From Adineta vaga (Eukaryota; Rotifera), in NCBI GenBank assembly GCA_021613535.1, contig CP075497.1:7998001-8062000 (forward strand): a DNA stretch of 64,000 nt, read 5' to 3'. The translations under genes were made by a program, and so were the position numbers. Below the pieces are notes generated by a model. The model had not been told where the DNA came from and did no database searches. It was given only the letters and a program-made list of their open reading frames with translations. Below are positions 1 through 10,995 of the stretch, one piece after another. Numbering within the stretch: the stretch's first letter is position 1; the number at the start of each line of letters is the position of its first letter.

Positions 1-2726
1 AAAGAAGAAAAAAAACCATTATGAAATAGAAGAATTAAACTTTCGCTTCTTACGTTCGAGCATCAATTAAAACAATTAAATTATCTCGAGCAGATACTAA
101 TAAATAATTATCACCTGGCGAATAAGTGACACTATTTAATGGAATATTCTATTCAAATAAAAGATTATTCTTTTTTCATTAAAAACAAAAAAAAAGAAAT
201 TTCTTCTTACTTGTAATTCACCAAAATCTAAATTTGAACCTAATGTCCAACTATCAGCAAATACTAAAAAGAATAAAGAAACGTCATTTCTATTTTTGAA
301 ACACTCAAATCGAATGTCATACTTTGAGATGTACTTGTTTCAGTCGGTAATCCATGCCATACTTTAATAGAACCAATACTATCAACCGATGCTAAACGTG
401 TACCATCTGGATTGAATGATAGACTGCTAATATATCCTAAGTGATCAGCCATTGTTCGAATTACCTAGAAGAAAAATGTATCTAATTGAGAATAAAGAAG
501 AAAAAAAACTAAATAAATTTACGTGTCCATGTTTTTTGTCAATGTTCCATATACGAATCAATTTATCATAACCAGCAGTGACAATAATATTTCCAACAAA
601 TGGATGAAAACGAACACAATAAACATAACTTGGATGTGCTAATGATCTCCATGGTTTTCGTTCAGTTTGTTCGAAATTCCAAATTCTAAAAGAAATCAAA
701 TAACACTGAGATCTCACTGATTATTTGATTGAAATTGAATCTTACTTGACAGATGAATCAGCTGATGCTGATGCTAAATAACAATCCGATCGACTCCAAT
801 CTAAATCATAAATCATTTGTAAATGTCCAGTAAATACAGCGACACGTTGTCCACGTGGAATCTAAATAAGATGATTTTGTACAAGAGAGAGTAACACGTT
901 GAAGAAATAAATATACTTCAAAAACAGAAATTAAATTATTCTGTTGTAATTTATTCACTTCTGCACAAGCCAAAAAATATCCATTGTGTGAAAAACGTAT
1001 TGCTGAACAACCACGATCACTTGTATTTAATGAAAGTAAAGATTCAGTAGGAATTTTACATTTTGAATTTGGTAATTTTTGCCATCGTGGTGGTAATTGT
1101 GCAACACGTTGCAATGGACCCATCATTTCATTATTTAAATCCATTTGTTGAGTTTCTGTGAGATGATTTGTTGAACCATCTGGATTATGTCTATTTGAAG
1201 AGAAAAGAGACAAGAATAGTTCTCTTCAATGAAATCAGTTTTATTTTACTCTGCAAGGTCACGTTTTATTTGTTGATATTCATTTCGCATTTGTTCGATA
1301 CCACCATCTAATGCTGATCGAATACCTGGATTAAAATGATTTGGAATATTCAATGGTTTGATCGTCACATAAAGTGTTGAAGGATATTTTATACGAGACA
1401 TATGATTATACCATAGGATAACCTTAAGAAAATGAAAAATCAATCAAAATAGATTTCTTTCTGTTATGATTTATTTACATCAGGTGTTAATGCAGAACCA
1501 CGAAGTTGTTCAATTGGTTGCCAAAGTTGTAAACGAATCATTCGTTCAGTATTAAGTGTATTTCGTGCACCAATTACCTAATTGATAAGTATATTTCATT
1601 ACGGAGAACAATGTACTAAGTTAATTTACTTTTAAAAATGCCCATGCAATTGGAAATGTATTTGATAAATCATTAATATTCTGTTGATTAGTAACAAATT
1701 CTAAAATCTACAAAAATAATTCATCATTTCAATTGACTAGATTTCAATTTGAATATATACTTCAAAGAAAATACAAATATTCTGTTGTTGAGCTACAGTA
1801 AAATGTGTATATTCTTCATTGATAATTAACATTTGTTCCCATGATGGAATAGTTGAACTAATTGAAAATAATTTATTTGAAAATCTTCAAAAAATATAGT
1901 TTACCGATTGGCATGAAAATCATAAGGTTGTGTAGATATAGCTGGAATATGATCTGTTGTTGCTTGTTCATTTTGAATATGATAACGAAGGACTAAACGA
2001 TTTCTATATGAAATGAGAAAACAAAAGATTGTTAATTGTAAATATTCTTAGTATTAATCGTTCAACATACGGATCAGTTTTTCGTACATATGACCTTGTA
2101 CTAAGATCAACTAAATGAACGCGTATAAATGGATGTCGAAGTCGTAAATCTGTTCTTAAACGATCTGTTCGATGAATAACAATTCCTAAGATTTTATCTC
2201 GTCCATGATCAATCGTTGTTTCTGTTTCGGAATGTGCACCTTTCGATGTTGTACGTCGTTGTCGACGACGACTTCCACTTCGTTTTCTTTCTGTCATTTC
2301 AATATCTTCGCCTTCACGTGCTTTGAATGTTTTCTTTTTTCGTGTTGGTTTCGTTTCATGTTCTATCGTAACACTTGTTGAATTATCCAACGGAGGTAAA
2401 TCTGGACTTTTTGGTGATAATCTACGTTGACGATGAGACGTTGGTGGTCGTAAATGACCATCTGGAACTGAAAAATCATGCAATAGAATTCACAATTAAA
2501 TCATCTTAGGAAAATAACCTTCACGTTTCGTTTCATCACCACTTGTTGTTCCTGAATTCGTTCGAATTTGACGACGAGCACGTCGTGCTCGTGACATTGT
2601 TTCATCTTTAATCAATCGTTCGTTATGACTATGATATTCAATTCCACTATCATGCTAGATAAAAATAAATAGATTATTTTCGATTTTGTCTTCATTTTCC
2701 TAACATACCGAGTCAGATTTGATCAT
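1..2726 (-). CDS. AHI1: Jouberin (AHI1) ciliary transition-zone protein, partial
   Basis: AHI1 works at the ciliary transition zone and in Joubert-syndrome networks. The gene reads leftwards in many short exons. The ATG at 2726 opens a tiny first exon (MIKSDS), followed by a basic, disordered N-terminal region. The family-specific middle segment follows: a DKILGIVIHRTDRL motif (about 2150-2210), then YPSTLYVTIKPLNIP (about 1350-1390) and WQKLPNSKCKIP with LNTSDRGCSAIRFSHNG (about 970-1085). WD40 repeats come next (LAHPSYVYCVRFHP, GYDKLIRIWN, GTRLASVDSIGSIKVW). These match the order of vertebrate AHI1 from memory. The gene runs off the left edge: an exon ends at about 50 and the rest of the propeller plus any SH3 domain lies outside. 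Introns are about 50-65 bp. An X-box-like site sits just upstream. Exact exon borders and the possibility of an extra 5' exon are uncertain; the family call is firm. Confidence 0.87.
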
Positions 2727-2813
2727 CTTTACGTTATTCTATTCTTCTTCTTCTGTATAATCCTTTAAAACTCTTTTTTATTTCTCATCATTGACAATGA
2801 ACGACAGAACAAT

Positions 2814-2826
2814 GTTTCTAAGCAAC
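2814..2826. promoter_or_regulatory. X-box-like RFX site upstream of AHI1
   Basis: GTTTCTAAGCAAC lies about 90 bp upstream of the AHI1 start codon. The right half AGCAAC fits the RFX half-site RGYAAC; the left half is degenerate and the spacing is one base short. RFX X-boxes close to the start codon drive ciliary genes in animals. Role inferred from motif and position only. Confidence 0.35.
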
Positions 2827-2872
2827 ATCATATATTTATTCTTTTTTTTTTCATTCCTTCTAAACAACAATC

Positions 2873-3790
2873 TCAGATGTCTCTAGACAACAGATATCGA
2901 AGAATTTGTGAAAGTGCAGCTATTGCAACACTTGTTCGATGACTAAGACAATCATGAGACATTTGCATTTCTTCACGTTTATTCATATGAGTAATCGTAT
3001 CATTTCCATAACAACCTTCTTGAGGATGTTGCCAATCAATGATTGTTTGAAACCAATTCTTATTTTGAAAAAATTCTTTCCATCCAACTAAACCACCAAT
3101 AGCAATTTGTTCCATAAATAAATCACGATCTCTTTCTTGAAAATGTTCATTAGCAATCCGATGACTTTCTCTTAACATTTTCGCAATTAATCGATGTTCA
3201 TTCATAGATGATAATCGATGATGAAAACATTGAGATTTCTTTGCAATTATTGAATAAAGTATTTGATGAGTAAGTGAATATCGACATGCATATGGATCAC
3301 TCATCAGTTTCATACACGAGTTTGTTTCATTACATTTTGTATACATTAATGCATGAAGACATTGATCCGAATGTTTTTCAATAAATGGTGATGATGAACA
3401 ATTATCGTCAATATTCATTTCATTTCTATGTTGATGATAGTGAAATGGTACAATGTTTGAATACATATTCGACTTTAAAAGAAATGATACTTGTGTATAA
3501 TAATCAGGTTGACGTTCACGAACGGATTCAAGTATTTTCCAAGTAACATATTCACTTAAATTGACGAGATCTTTTATGGATTTACAATGTTTACACATTG
3601 TATATGATCGTAATTGATCAGCAGCCATACGTGTCCCAATACCTGCATCGAGATTGACTTCATTTATATGTAGAGAAAAGAAATTTAAAGCTCGTGTTAA
3701 TGTCTGAATAATTTGGTCAGTCAATACTGGTTGACCAGATAGAAAAGATGGAATAATTGTTAAGATTAGAGAGAAATGTAAGATTAACAT
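2873..3790 (-). CDS. Secreted C16orf89-like (UPF0764) protein
   Basis: A single-exon gene of about 305 residues. The ATG at 3790 is preferred because it starts a clear signal peptide (hydrophobic MLILHFSLILTIIPSFLSG). An in-frame upstream codon near 3835 would add 15 residues in front of it. The mature protein is rich in Cys and His (a CKHC pair; DNCSSS; CNETNSC; and near the C-terminus HDCLSHRTSVAIAALSQIL). The block DLFMEQIAIGGLVGWKEFF and the C-terminal DCLSH-T-VA motif resemble animal C16orf89 proteins as I remember them, a secreted family of unknown molecular function. It lies close behind AHI1 on the same strand with its own start, so it is a separate gene. The intronless structure is unusual among its neighbours. 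Function is not known; the family call is moderate. Confidence 0.65.
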   Translation of the reverse strand: MLILHFSLILTIIPSFLSGQPVLTDQIIQTLTRALNFFSLHINEVNLDAGIGTRMAADQLRSYTMCKHCKSIKDLVNLSEYVTWKILESVRERQPDYYTQVSFLLKSNMYSNIVPFHYHQHRNEMNIDDNCSSSPFIEKHSDQCLHALMYTKCNETNSCMKLMSDPYACRYSLTHQILYSIIAKKSQCFHHRLSSMNEHRLIAKMLRESHRIANEHFQERDRDLFMEQIAIGGLVGWKEFFQNKNWFQTIIDWQHPQEGCYGNDTITHMNKREEMQMSHDCLSHRTSVAIAALSQILRYLLSRDI

Positions 3791-3995
3791 CCTATCTATT
3801 TCATTGATGATGAAGTAATGTTGATGAGAAAACAAAAATGTATCTCTATGGATTTCTTCAGATTATTATTATTATTCATAAGCTCATTTTGTAGGCGATG
3901 AAAAGAATCATTTCTTTCTTTAATTAAAACTCATCAAAAAGGAAAGAAATCATAATCTCGCTTTTCTTTTTTTCTTCTGCTATATTCTCAATTAT

Positions 3996-4690
3996 CTATG
4001 CTAAATCATATTCATCCGGTGCTGGTAAATAGTCTATCAATGATCGTTTTTCATAAATATAAACAAATGCCACTAATATAAATGTATAAAAATCAGCCAA
4101 AACGAGTAAAATACTATAAAAAAACAAAAGATCAATTTACCATTTAATCTTTTGATCAAAAAATCTTTCTTTACCTAATAAATGGAATTAATTGAATCAA
4201 TTCAATCAATAATTTAACTTTCATACATGACATATCAACAAGATATTGTTCATTGGTATTTTCATGTAAACATATACATTGTTTCGTATTAAAATTCATA
4301 TTTAAAATATCTCGTGAACAATAATTAAAGAAATGTTGAATTTCAATCGATTGATATTTTGGAAGATGAATTACATTTAAAATATACCATAGATTTGAAC
4401 ATAGATGTAAGAATAATGTTAACAAAAATGGATAAAGAAAGACAAATGAATCTCGACGAAAACCACTAGATAAATGTTTAAAATAAATAAAATAAATCAA
4501 GTTTTTCGTTATCATACCTGATAAAGAAAAGACAAATGAAAATAGCTTGAATGATAATTAAAAATGGAAGATGTTGCCAATGTAAATTCAATAATGGATT
4601 GGATGTTAATATTGCTATAGTGAATTGTGCGCATGTACCAAGAAGAATATAAGCAAAGGATAATGTTAAAAGAAAAACAGCAGTAGTCAT
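3996..4690 (-). CDS. Four-TM membrane protein of unknown function
   Basis: Three exons joined by two introns of about 55-65 bp. Exon 1 runs from the ATG at 4690 to about 4520, exon 2 from about 4469 to 4175, and exon 3 from about 4113 to the stop at 3996-3998. Joined in frame they give about 195 residues with four hydrophobic segments: AVFLLTLSFAYILLG; HLPFLIIIQAIFICLFF; FVFLYPFLLTLFLHLC; and a last one ILLVLADFYTFILVAFVYIY. A loop with several cysteines (FNYCSRD, CICLHEN, DMSCMK) lies between segments three and four and could be disulphide-bonded. The C-terminal tail is short and acidic (LPAPDEYDLA). I do not recognise the family. The splice joins keep the frame and the hydrophobic pattern, which supports a real gene. 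Confidence 0.6.
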
Positions 4691-5473
4691 TTGTTGAATA
4701 AAGAGAAGAGAAATCAGAAGAAGAAGAAAACGGAAGTTTGATTTGAGAAATCAAGTTATTTTTGTGAGAAGTTTTACTTGACAGAGAATAAGCTAAAAAC
4801 AGATATTGAGATTCTCTGATAGCGGGAATTTTTTCTTTTTTTTTCTTGTAATAGAAACTATGAATTGTAATCAGAAAAGATTCTGTTTCATGAATAAACA
4901 CAGATACACTGTGATTGTATGACAAGGTTAATTCATTTCGTAATAAATTTAATAAATCATTTGATTGATTTCTTTCAACGAATAAATAATTCTCTATTGG
5001 GAAAAAAAAGAACATCATTGCACCTCTACTCTTTGATCTAATCAAAAGATTACAAAATCGATCAAATCTTCTTCCCAAAGCAGAAAAAAAATGAATCACT
5101 GATATGTCATAATCATGACCAACAAAACTTGTTGTAATCTATTAAAATAAAACATCCTTCCGGCGAATCAAGCACTTAAGACATTTTTTGTCAGAAAAGC
5201 ACGACATTAAATCTATGTATAATGTCTACTTCTTTGCTGTTTTCTTTTTTGTTCATTGTTAATGGTTTGTTACTTAGTCGTTGTCTATCTTCATTGTCTA
5301 AAAGATAATTATTAACATCGAAGAGTGTCTCTTGTGAGTAAAGCAAAGTGTTGATTGAGGCACGCATCAGTAATTCTTCTTTCCATCATCTTCAATTACT
5401 ATCATTATTGTTTCTATTGTCCTTCTTTCGACAAGTATTTGACTGATACAATGTTCAGATTTACATTAGTTGT
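4691..5473. other. Intergenic, no supported gene
   Basis: AT-rich spacer between the four-TM gene and the innexin, presumably holding the promoter of the first and the 3' end of the second. An open frame on the minus strand (4512-5099) overlaps exon 1 of the four-TM gene out of frame, has low-complexity composition and is not credible. Confidence 0.5.
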
Positions 5474-7104
5474 TTATTTTGATACATAACGATTATAAAT
5501 ATCTCGTGTTAGTGCATCTCCTTGTGATGAATGTGTTGCTGATGTTAATTGAAGAGGTTTCAATCGTTGAGTTGCAAGATATTTTTCACGATTTTTCGCT
5601 GATAAACCTGATAATTTCTTGTATTCATTCCAAAGTTCATTGACAACTTCACTTGTTAATAGATCACTAATATTTTCTGATATTAATCTTAGAATTAAAA
5701 CTCCATCAGCTGATAAATAATCAAAAATAAATCGTTTAACTAACATTTGCCGTTTAAATCGTTCTGTTTTTGAATATAAATTTAAATAATTCGCAACATA
5801 AGCATAATTAAAGTGACTAAAATTACTTCGAATAATTGTTAATAGAAGACTATTGAAATTTATAATCGTTAAAAAAACTAACCAAAACCAAATAATCGTA
5901 AAAATCTTCTCATTAAATACATTCATTGGTAATAAACATTGAACCTATGAAAACAAAAAATGATCATCATTTTCTCTTTTTACAAAACAAACGATTTTAC
6001 TGTATAAAGTGTTGGTTGACCAATTTTAATAATATTGAAATCACAATAGACACTTAATGGAAATATTCGTGTACCAATCACGTATTCTCCTCGCCGAAAA
6101 TTATCAATCACTTCTAATCCATAGAGAGAAGAATTTTTTGTTAATAACGTATTTAAACAGAATAATTGTAATGAGGAATTAATGAGAAAAAGTATTTTAA
6201 CAATAACAAATAGATTAGCAAGATAATATCCATGAACGGCATTACCCGTTGCAAAAAGAAATGGCATACAAAATATATGAAAAAATTTCATTACAGACGA
6301 AGGATTTGCTGTTGTATTCGATGAATTTGATGCACCACCAGGTTCAGTGGTAGTCATTCGATTGAAATCATGTTGTTTTGAACGAGCTAAAAGATTTAAC
6401 ATTGTTGTTATATGTTGAACTTTATATCGACTTGTTCGATAATCGAATTTCGGTGATAAACAATGTTGTATATTGATTCCACAACGAGAACTAAAACCAC
6501 TCCAAATCAAACGTGGAATGAGAAATAAAAGTGATTGTAGAGCAAGTAAAATTGGAATCCATTGATAATAATATATTGAACGACGACGACGTATATGTGC
6601 ATCATTTAATGTTGGAATTGATTCATTCATTGACATATAATAAGTATTTGTTACATAACAATAATGTCGAGTATATGAAACAAAATTACCTAGAAAGATA
6701 ATAATAATACATTGGAATAGAATGTCATGTTAGTTCAATCTATTTGTTTAATGAGAATACGATTTATCAATATTTTATGTGTTATCGTCTATTCTTTGTT
6801 TCAAAATGATCATTTGTAAATCTTTCAATGAATACAAAAGGATATTTGATTTGATTACATGAACGTTTTTATTTGATTAAATTCGGAATGAAAAATGATA
6901 ATCTTTACCTGTGAATTCACCTGGTGTCCAACATATGATTAAATCTGATATGAATAAACGTGAAGCGAGAATAGCAGAAAATATAAGTAATACAAAAACT
7001 GTATGACGATGATTGAGTCGATTACATGCATCATCATCAGGACAACCAAAAAAGGACACACGAAGATGTTTTAGTTCAGTTAAACGATGAACGACTTCAG
7101 TCAT
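5474..7104 (-). CDS. Innexin gap-junction channel protein
   Basis: Innexins form invertebrate gap junctions and hemichannels with four TM helices. Exon 1 starts at the ATG at 7104 and carries TM1 (HTVFVLLIFSAILASRLFI) and the start of the first extracellular loop (CWTPGEFTG). After an intron of about 210 bp, exon 2 resumes with NFVSYTRHYCYVTNTYY, giving the paired loop cysteines. It then has the family signature YYQW (YYYQWIPILLALQSLLF, TM2), the cytoplasmic loop and TM3. Extracellular loop 2 has cysteines in VYCDF and, after the next splice, VQCLLPMNVFNEKIF, then TM4 (IIWFWLVFLTIINF). The C-terminal block DGVLILRLISENISDLLT is also typical. The stop is at 5474-5476. The frame is kept across both joins (TGN; YTVQC). 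Which cell types use it cannot be read from the sequence. Confidence 0.95.
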
Positions 7105-7996
7105 TTAATGGAAAAATATAGATTTGAATATCTTGTTAAAATTTAACTTTGAATATTTTAATAAATACGATAAGAATAGTTTTTGAATGAATTACTGTTG
7201 ATTATAGATCATCTCGACACGATTATATATGTGCAATGAGTATGCTATCTATTTTATTTTTCTTCTTTTTCGTTCTTTCTCTCTCTCTCTCTGTCTGTCT
7301 CTGTTCCTCTTTCTTTCTTCTTTATGACAAAAGACAGAATGATGTTCTAGAGAGAAACAAAAGAATCGGGAGAGAGAAAGAAATGTTTAATCTCGAGTTA
7401 TTTACAATTACTTCCTTTTTTTTGTCCATCAGGTATTGATTAACAGATGAGAATGTCTCCAATCAAAAGAATTGCTGCTGTTCACTAACAATCACCTAGA
7501 GCCATGGATACTCTTTAAGATATATCCTTTATAAATGATGCTTTCATATCGTTATTTCTTTGTATATCTATTTCAATGTCTACGAGGTCGAGAAACAGAC
7601 ATTGACACATTTGATACAACAAAAAGATTTCTCCTTGTCGTTTGTATTCTAATCTATTAGAATAACATTCCGTTCAGAGAATGCATTCATGTCTTTCCCA
7701 AAAGCATGTCTATTAGTTCACTGGTTGTCTGAAAAAAGGCTTGAGAGATGGAAGGATGTTCTCTATTGTGTTATATTCATTATTATCTGAACATCGATGA
7801 TGGTGTTAGCGCATGAACACACACATACATGCAAGAGAAAGAAAGAAAAATATTGATGACCTCATGGAGAATGTGATTGTGATTTGTTCGCAAAAACAAT
7901 TTCCGTCGATTCAATTACAAGGTCGTCATCATACTGAATGTCTGGATTTTATTCACTGAAGAAACAACGAAAAATAAAAATGACAATAAGAGAACT
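7105..7996. other. Intergenic spacer with CT-rich microsatellite
   Basis: About 890 bp between the innexin promoter and the 3' end of BBS1. It holds a pyrimidine-rich run (CT/CTGT repeats about 7276-7305) and no open frame with gene-like composition; the short plus-strand frame at 7236-7439 is translated low complexity. Confidence 0.6.
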
Positions 7997-10631
7997 TCAT
8001 AGAGCAATATTTGGTTCAGCAACAGGCATGTTAATCACAGCGGAGATTAATGGAGCAGTTGAATCACGTCGACAAACAAATACCTAAAAGAATGAATTGT
8101 TCAAGTGAATATAGTCTCGGAAATGGCTCGTTACTTTAATGACATCCGATATAACTTTGTCGGTAATGCAAGTAACAAATGTACAGAAACCATATTCAAT
8201 ACCACTGATAAGAATCGGAATCTGTAAGAAGAAGAAGAAGAAATAATTGTTGTTTTCATATTTATTTATTCAAGTATTCTTGAATAGACATAATCAAACC
8301 TCGATATAGTTAGGAGAAAGATTGTAAATATTCTCATCATATGTAAATGATAGAAATAGATCGATGATTGGTGTGAATATTGTCGATGAATTATTTTGAA
8401 GTTTAACAGTTAATTTAAATCGTGGACCAAGTCCATGAACTTCTGCATTGATACGTATAGCTTCGGTTTTCGTTTTGGCAACAGGATTTAAACCAGATTC
8501 AACAGATTTAAGAAATTCTTTACCAGTTAATAGTTTTAAACGAATTAAATCTTGGTGAAATATTCGATACATATCTAAATAAGAAAGAGAAAAATTAACA
8601 TTTGATTCAATTTTGTTAATTTACTTTCAGCTTGTTCTTTTTCACGTAATGTTTGATCAACATAAAGTTTTGTCCGTTTTGGAACATCAATTTTCACTTG
8701 TTGTTCTTTCGGAGGACCATGAAGAGTATCATTTTCTTCGAATGTAGCTGTACGTTTAAGAATTTTGATAATAATTCCACCATCTATATGATAAAATAAT
8801 CAAATAAAAGCATTCGATTTTTTTTCAATCATTTACTTTTTGTAATCATGACTAATGTTGCATCTTCACGTCCTAATTTACCAAACTTCATTGCATAAAT
8901 ATTTTCTTCAACTTGAATAACATCAACAAGAAATTTATCTTTATATAAATGTATTTCATTATTTGTTAATGCAACAGCCACAGCTTGAAAACCTTTCGGA
9001 CGATAATCAATTTGACACATAGCAGTGATTGAAGCTGGTAATATATGTTTCCAATAGCGTTTACCCTTTTCAGAAATTCAAATGAAAGTCAATTTTAGAT
9101 TTTCTTTTTCTTTAAATATACTTTAGTTGTATAACAATGTAAAGATGAATCCATACATCCAACAATAATATTTTTACCAAAACGTTCTAGACCAACAGCT
9201 ATGGAATTTAAATAAATAGCATTTCGTGGTGTTTCATTTCCTCTAAAAGTTGATAAATTCAACTAACTTTTTCTCTTAATAAAATCTTTTATTTACCTTC
9301 GAAAGAGATAGATATATCCATTTCGACAAGTAGCCAATATTCGAAATTCAACATCATAGACACCGGATACATCGAGAAACGTTGGTGTCGAAGGACAAGT
9401 CATCTAAAAAACATTATGAAAAATTGAATTAATCGATATATATATATATATATTCGTTTTTTTTACCGTTGCAAGAATTGTAAATGCTTCTGCTTCAATA
9501 ATATAAATATGTTGATCTTCAGTACCAATTACAAGACAATTCAATGCATCTTCATCAGCTGAATTTTTATTCAATTTTTTCATACATGTTACACAACTCT
9601 AGAAGTTAAACACAATAAAAAATAATATATGATTTTGATGAAATGAAATATTCTCTTCAATTACTTGTCGTTTTAATTCAATGTTTTTATAATGCTCAAC
9701 GAATTGAAATGCTTCATTACTATTTGTCATTTGTAGAAATCTTTGAAAATTTTGAAATAAATCAATTAGAAGAAAAAAATAATGTGATTGAAATTTACGT
9801 AAGTGATCGATATGTGAGAGGAATAATTCCAGCACGATGAAGATCATTGAGAACATCTTGCATTGCTCGAATATCTATATTTCCCTAAGAAAATAAAAAT
9901 CAATTATTTTAAATCTTTCTTAATTCTCGACAAACAAACCTCACGAGCTTTATGCCAAACGTCTTTTTCTACTTGAGCAATTTCCATTTGAGGTAATACA
10001 AATTTATAATAAGGACGTAATGATTTAAAAAGAAATACTGCCGAACCCGATGCTACTGCGAGAGCTAAACACAATCCATCACACACATATACATATATAC
10101 ATATCTATATTTTAGAAGAAAAATATGACTCTTACCTGGAATCCTCGGTTGAAGATTATCCATATAGCAAGCGACAACAGCACATGGTATGTCGGAGAGA
10201 TTATTTTCTTTCAATAACGAAAAATCTAAATAAATATTGTTGAAAAAAAAAGTATCAGTTCAATAGAATAAAATTTACTTTTAAAAACTTTCAATTTCGT
10301 TTGTAATTTGGGCATTAATAAGATATTTCCAAAATCCGCAATGACTAAATTAACCGATCCTTCTGCAAATAGATCTACAAGTTCGATACATGTTCCAACT
10401 GTATTGATTCCGGCAACAAAATCATTATGTGCTGATAGCCATTTACTTTTCGCATCGGAGCTAGAAAAGAAATTGACAAGTGTTGTTTAATTATTCAAAT
10501 GAAAATAAGAGAAGATCGTTTTACGCTGCAGTCGTTGGTCGAACAGTTTGATCATTTTCAGTTTCATTCGTATTTCCAGTTATTTCTTGATATTGTTTTG
10601 AAGCAGATTTATCTCTTTTACTTGATGACAT
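7997..10631 (-). CDS. BBS1: BBS1, BBSome subunit
   Basis: BBS1 is a core subunit of the BBSome, which moves membrane proteins in and out of cilia. The gene runs from the ATG at 10631 ([13 protein letters not shown]) through about 12 short exons to the stop at 7997-7999. Recognisable blocks in order: [21 protein letters not shown] (about 10000-10060), matching the family [30 protein letters not shown]; a propeller repeat with [33 protein letters not shown]; then [19 protein letters not shown] in the linker; [12 protein letters not shown]; and the C-terminal GAE-type domain with [19 protein letters not shown] and a final [12 protein letters not shown]. Length and order fit the family. Introns are 50-65 bp, one with a TA repeat near 9436-9453. 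It is divergent from the CEP152-like gene over about 360 bp that contain an X-box. Confidence 0.93.
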
Positions 10632-10694
10632 AATTATTTTGATTAGTAAAATTCTTTTTTCTTCGTTTCAAAGAGAACGTTGACTGCCATGGAA

Positions 10695-10708
10695 GATGAC
10701 ATGGCAAC
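10695..10708. promoter_or_regulatory. X-box (RFX binding site) in BBS1/CEP152-like divergent promoter
   Basis: GATGACATGGCAAC matches 12 of 14 positions of the palindromic RFX consensus GTTGCCATGGCAAC. It lies 64 bp from the BBS1 start codon and about 290 bp from the start of the divergent coiled-coil gene. A partial second site (ATGGTAAC, 10781-10788) and a related GCCATGG core (about 10686-10692) are nearby. BBS genes are classic RFX/DAF-19 targets in animals, so the position fits. Binding is inferred. Confidence 0.65.
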
Positions 10709-10995
10709 AATACAGACAGGTAATTCAGAGGTCGCTCATATCGTCGTATCTATAGTAACACAATTAGAGAAGAAAGTTCAATGGTAACGAGTCAAAATCG
10801 AGGTTAAAACGAAAGTAATTGATAGAAAATTTGTAATGTTTCGTTTTCTGTTACTCTTCAGACAAAGAAAACAAAATAAAAAAAAAGGAGATTTGTTTTT
10901 TGAGGTTTTATTTTTCATTTGATGTTGATTAATCGTTTTCTTTGATCGTCAATATTGTGCATGTAAATTCGAAAGTAGTTCGTAAGAAATTCAAC

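Noticed and set aside
4512-5099. 195-codon minus-strand frame
   Set aside because: Overlaps the first exon of the four-TM gene in another frame, has translated low-complexity content and no family features.
7236-7439. Plus-strand frame with hydrophobic Ser/Leu/Phe run
   Set aside because: It is the translation of a CT microsatellite and T-rich flank.
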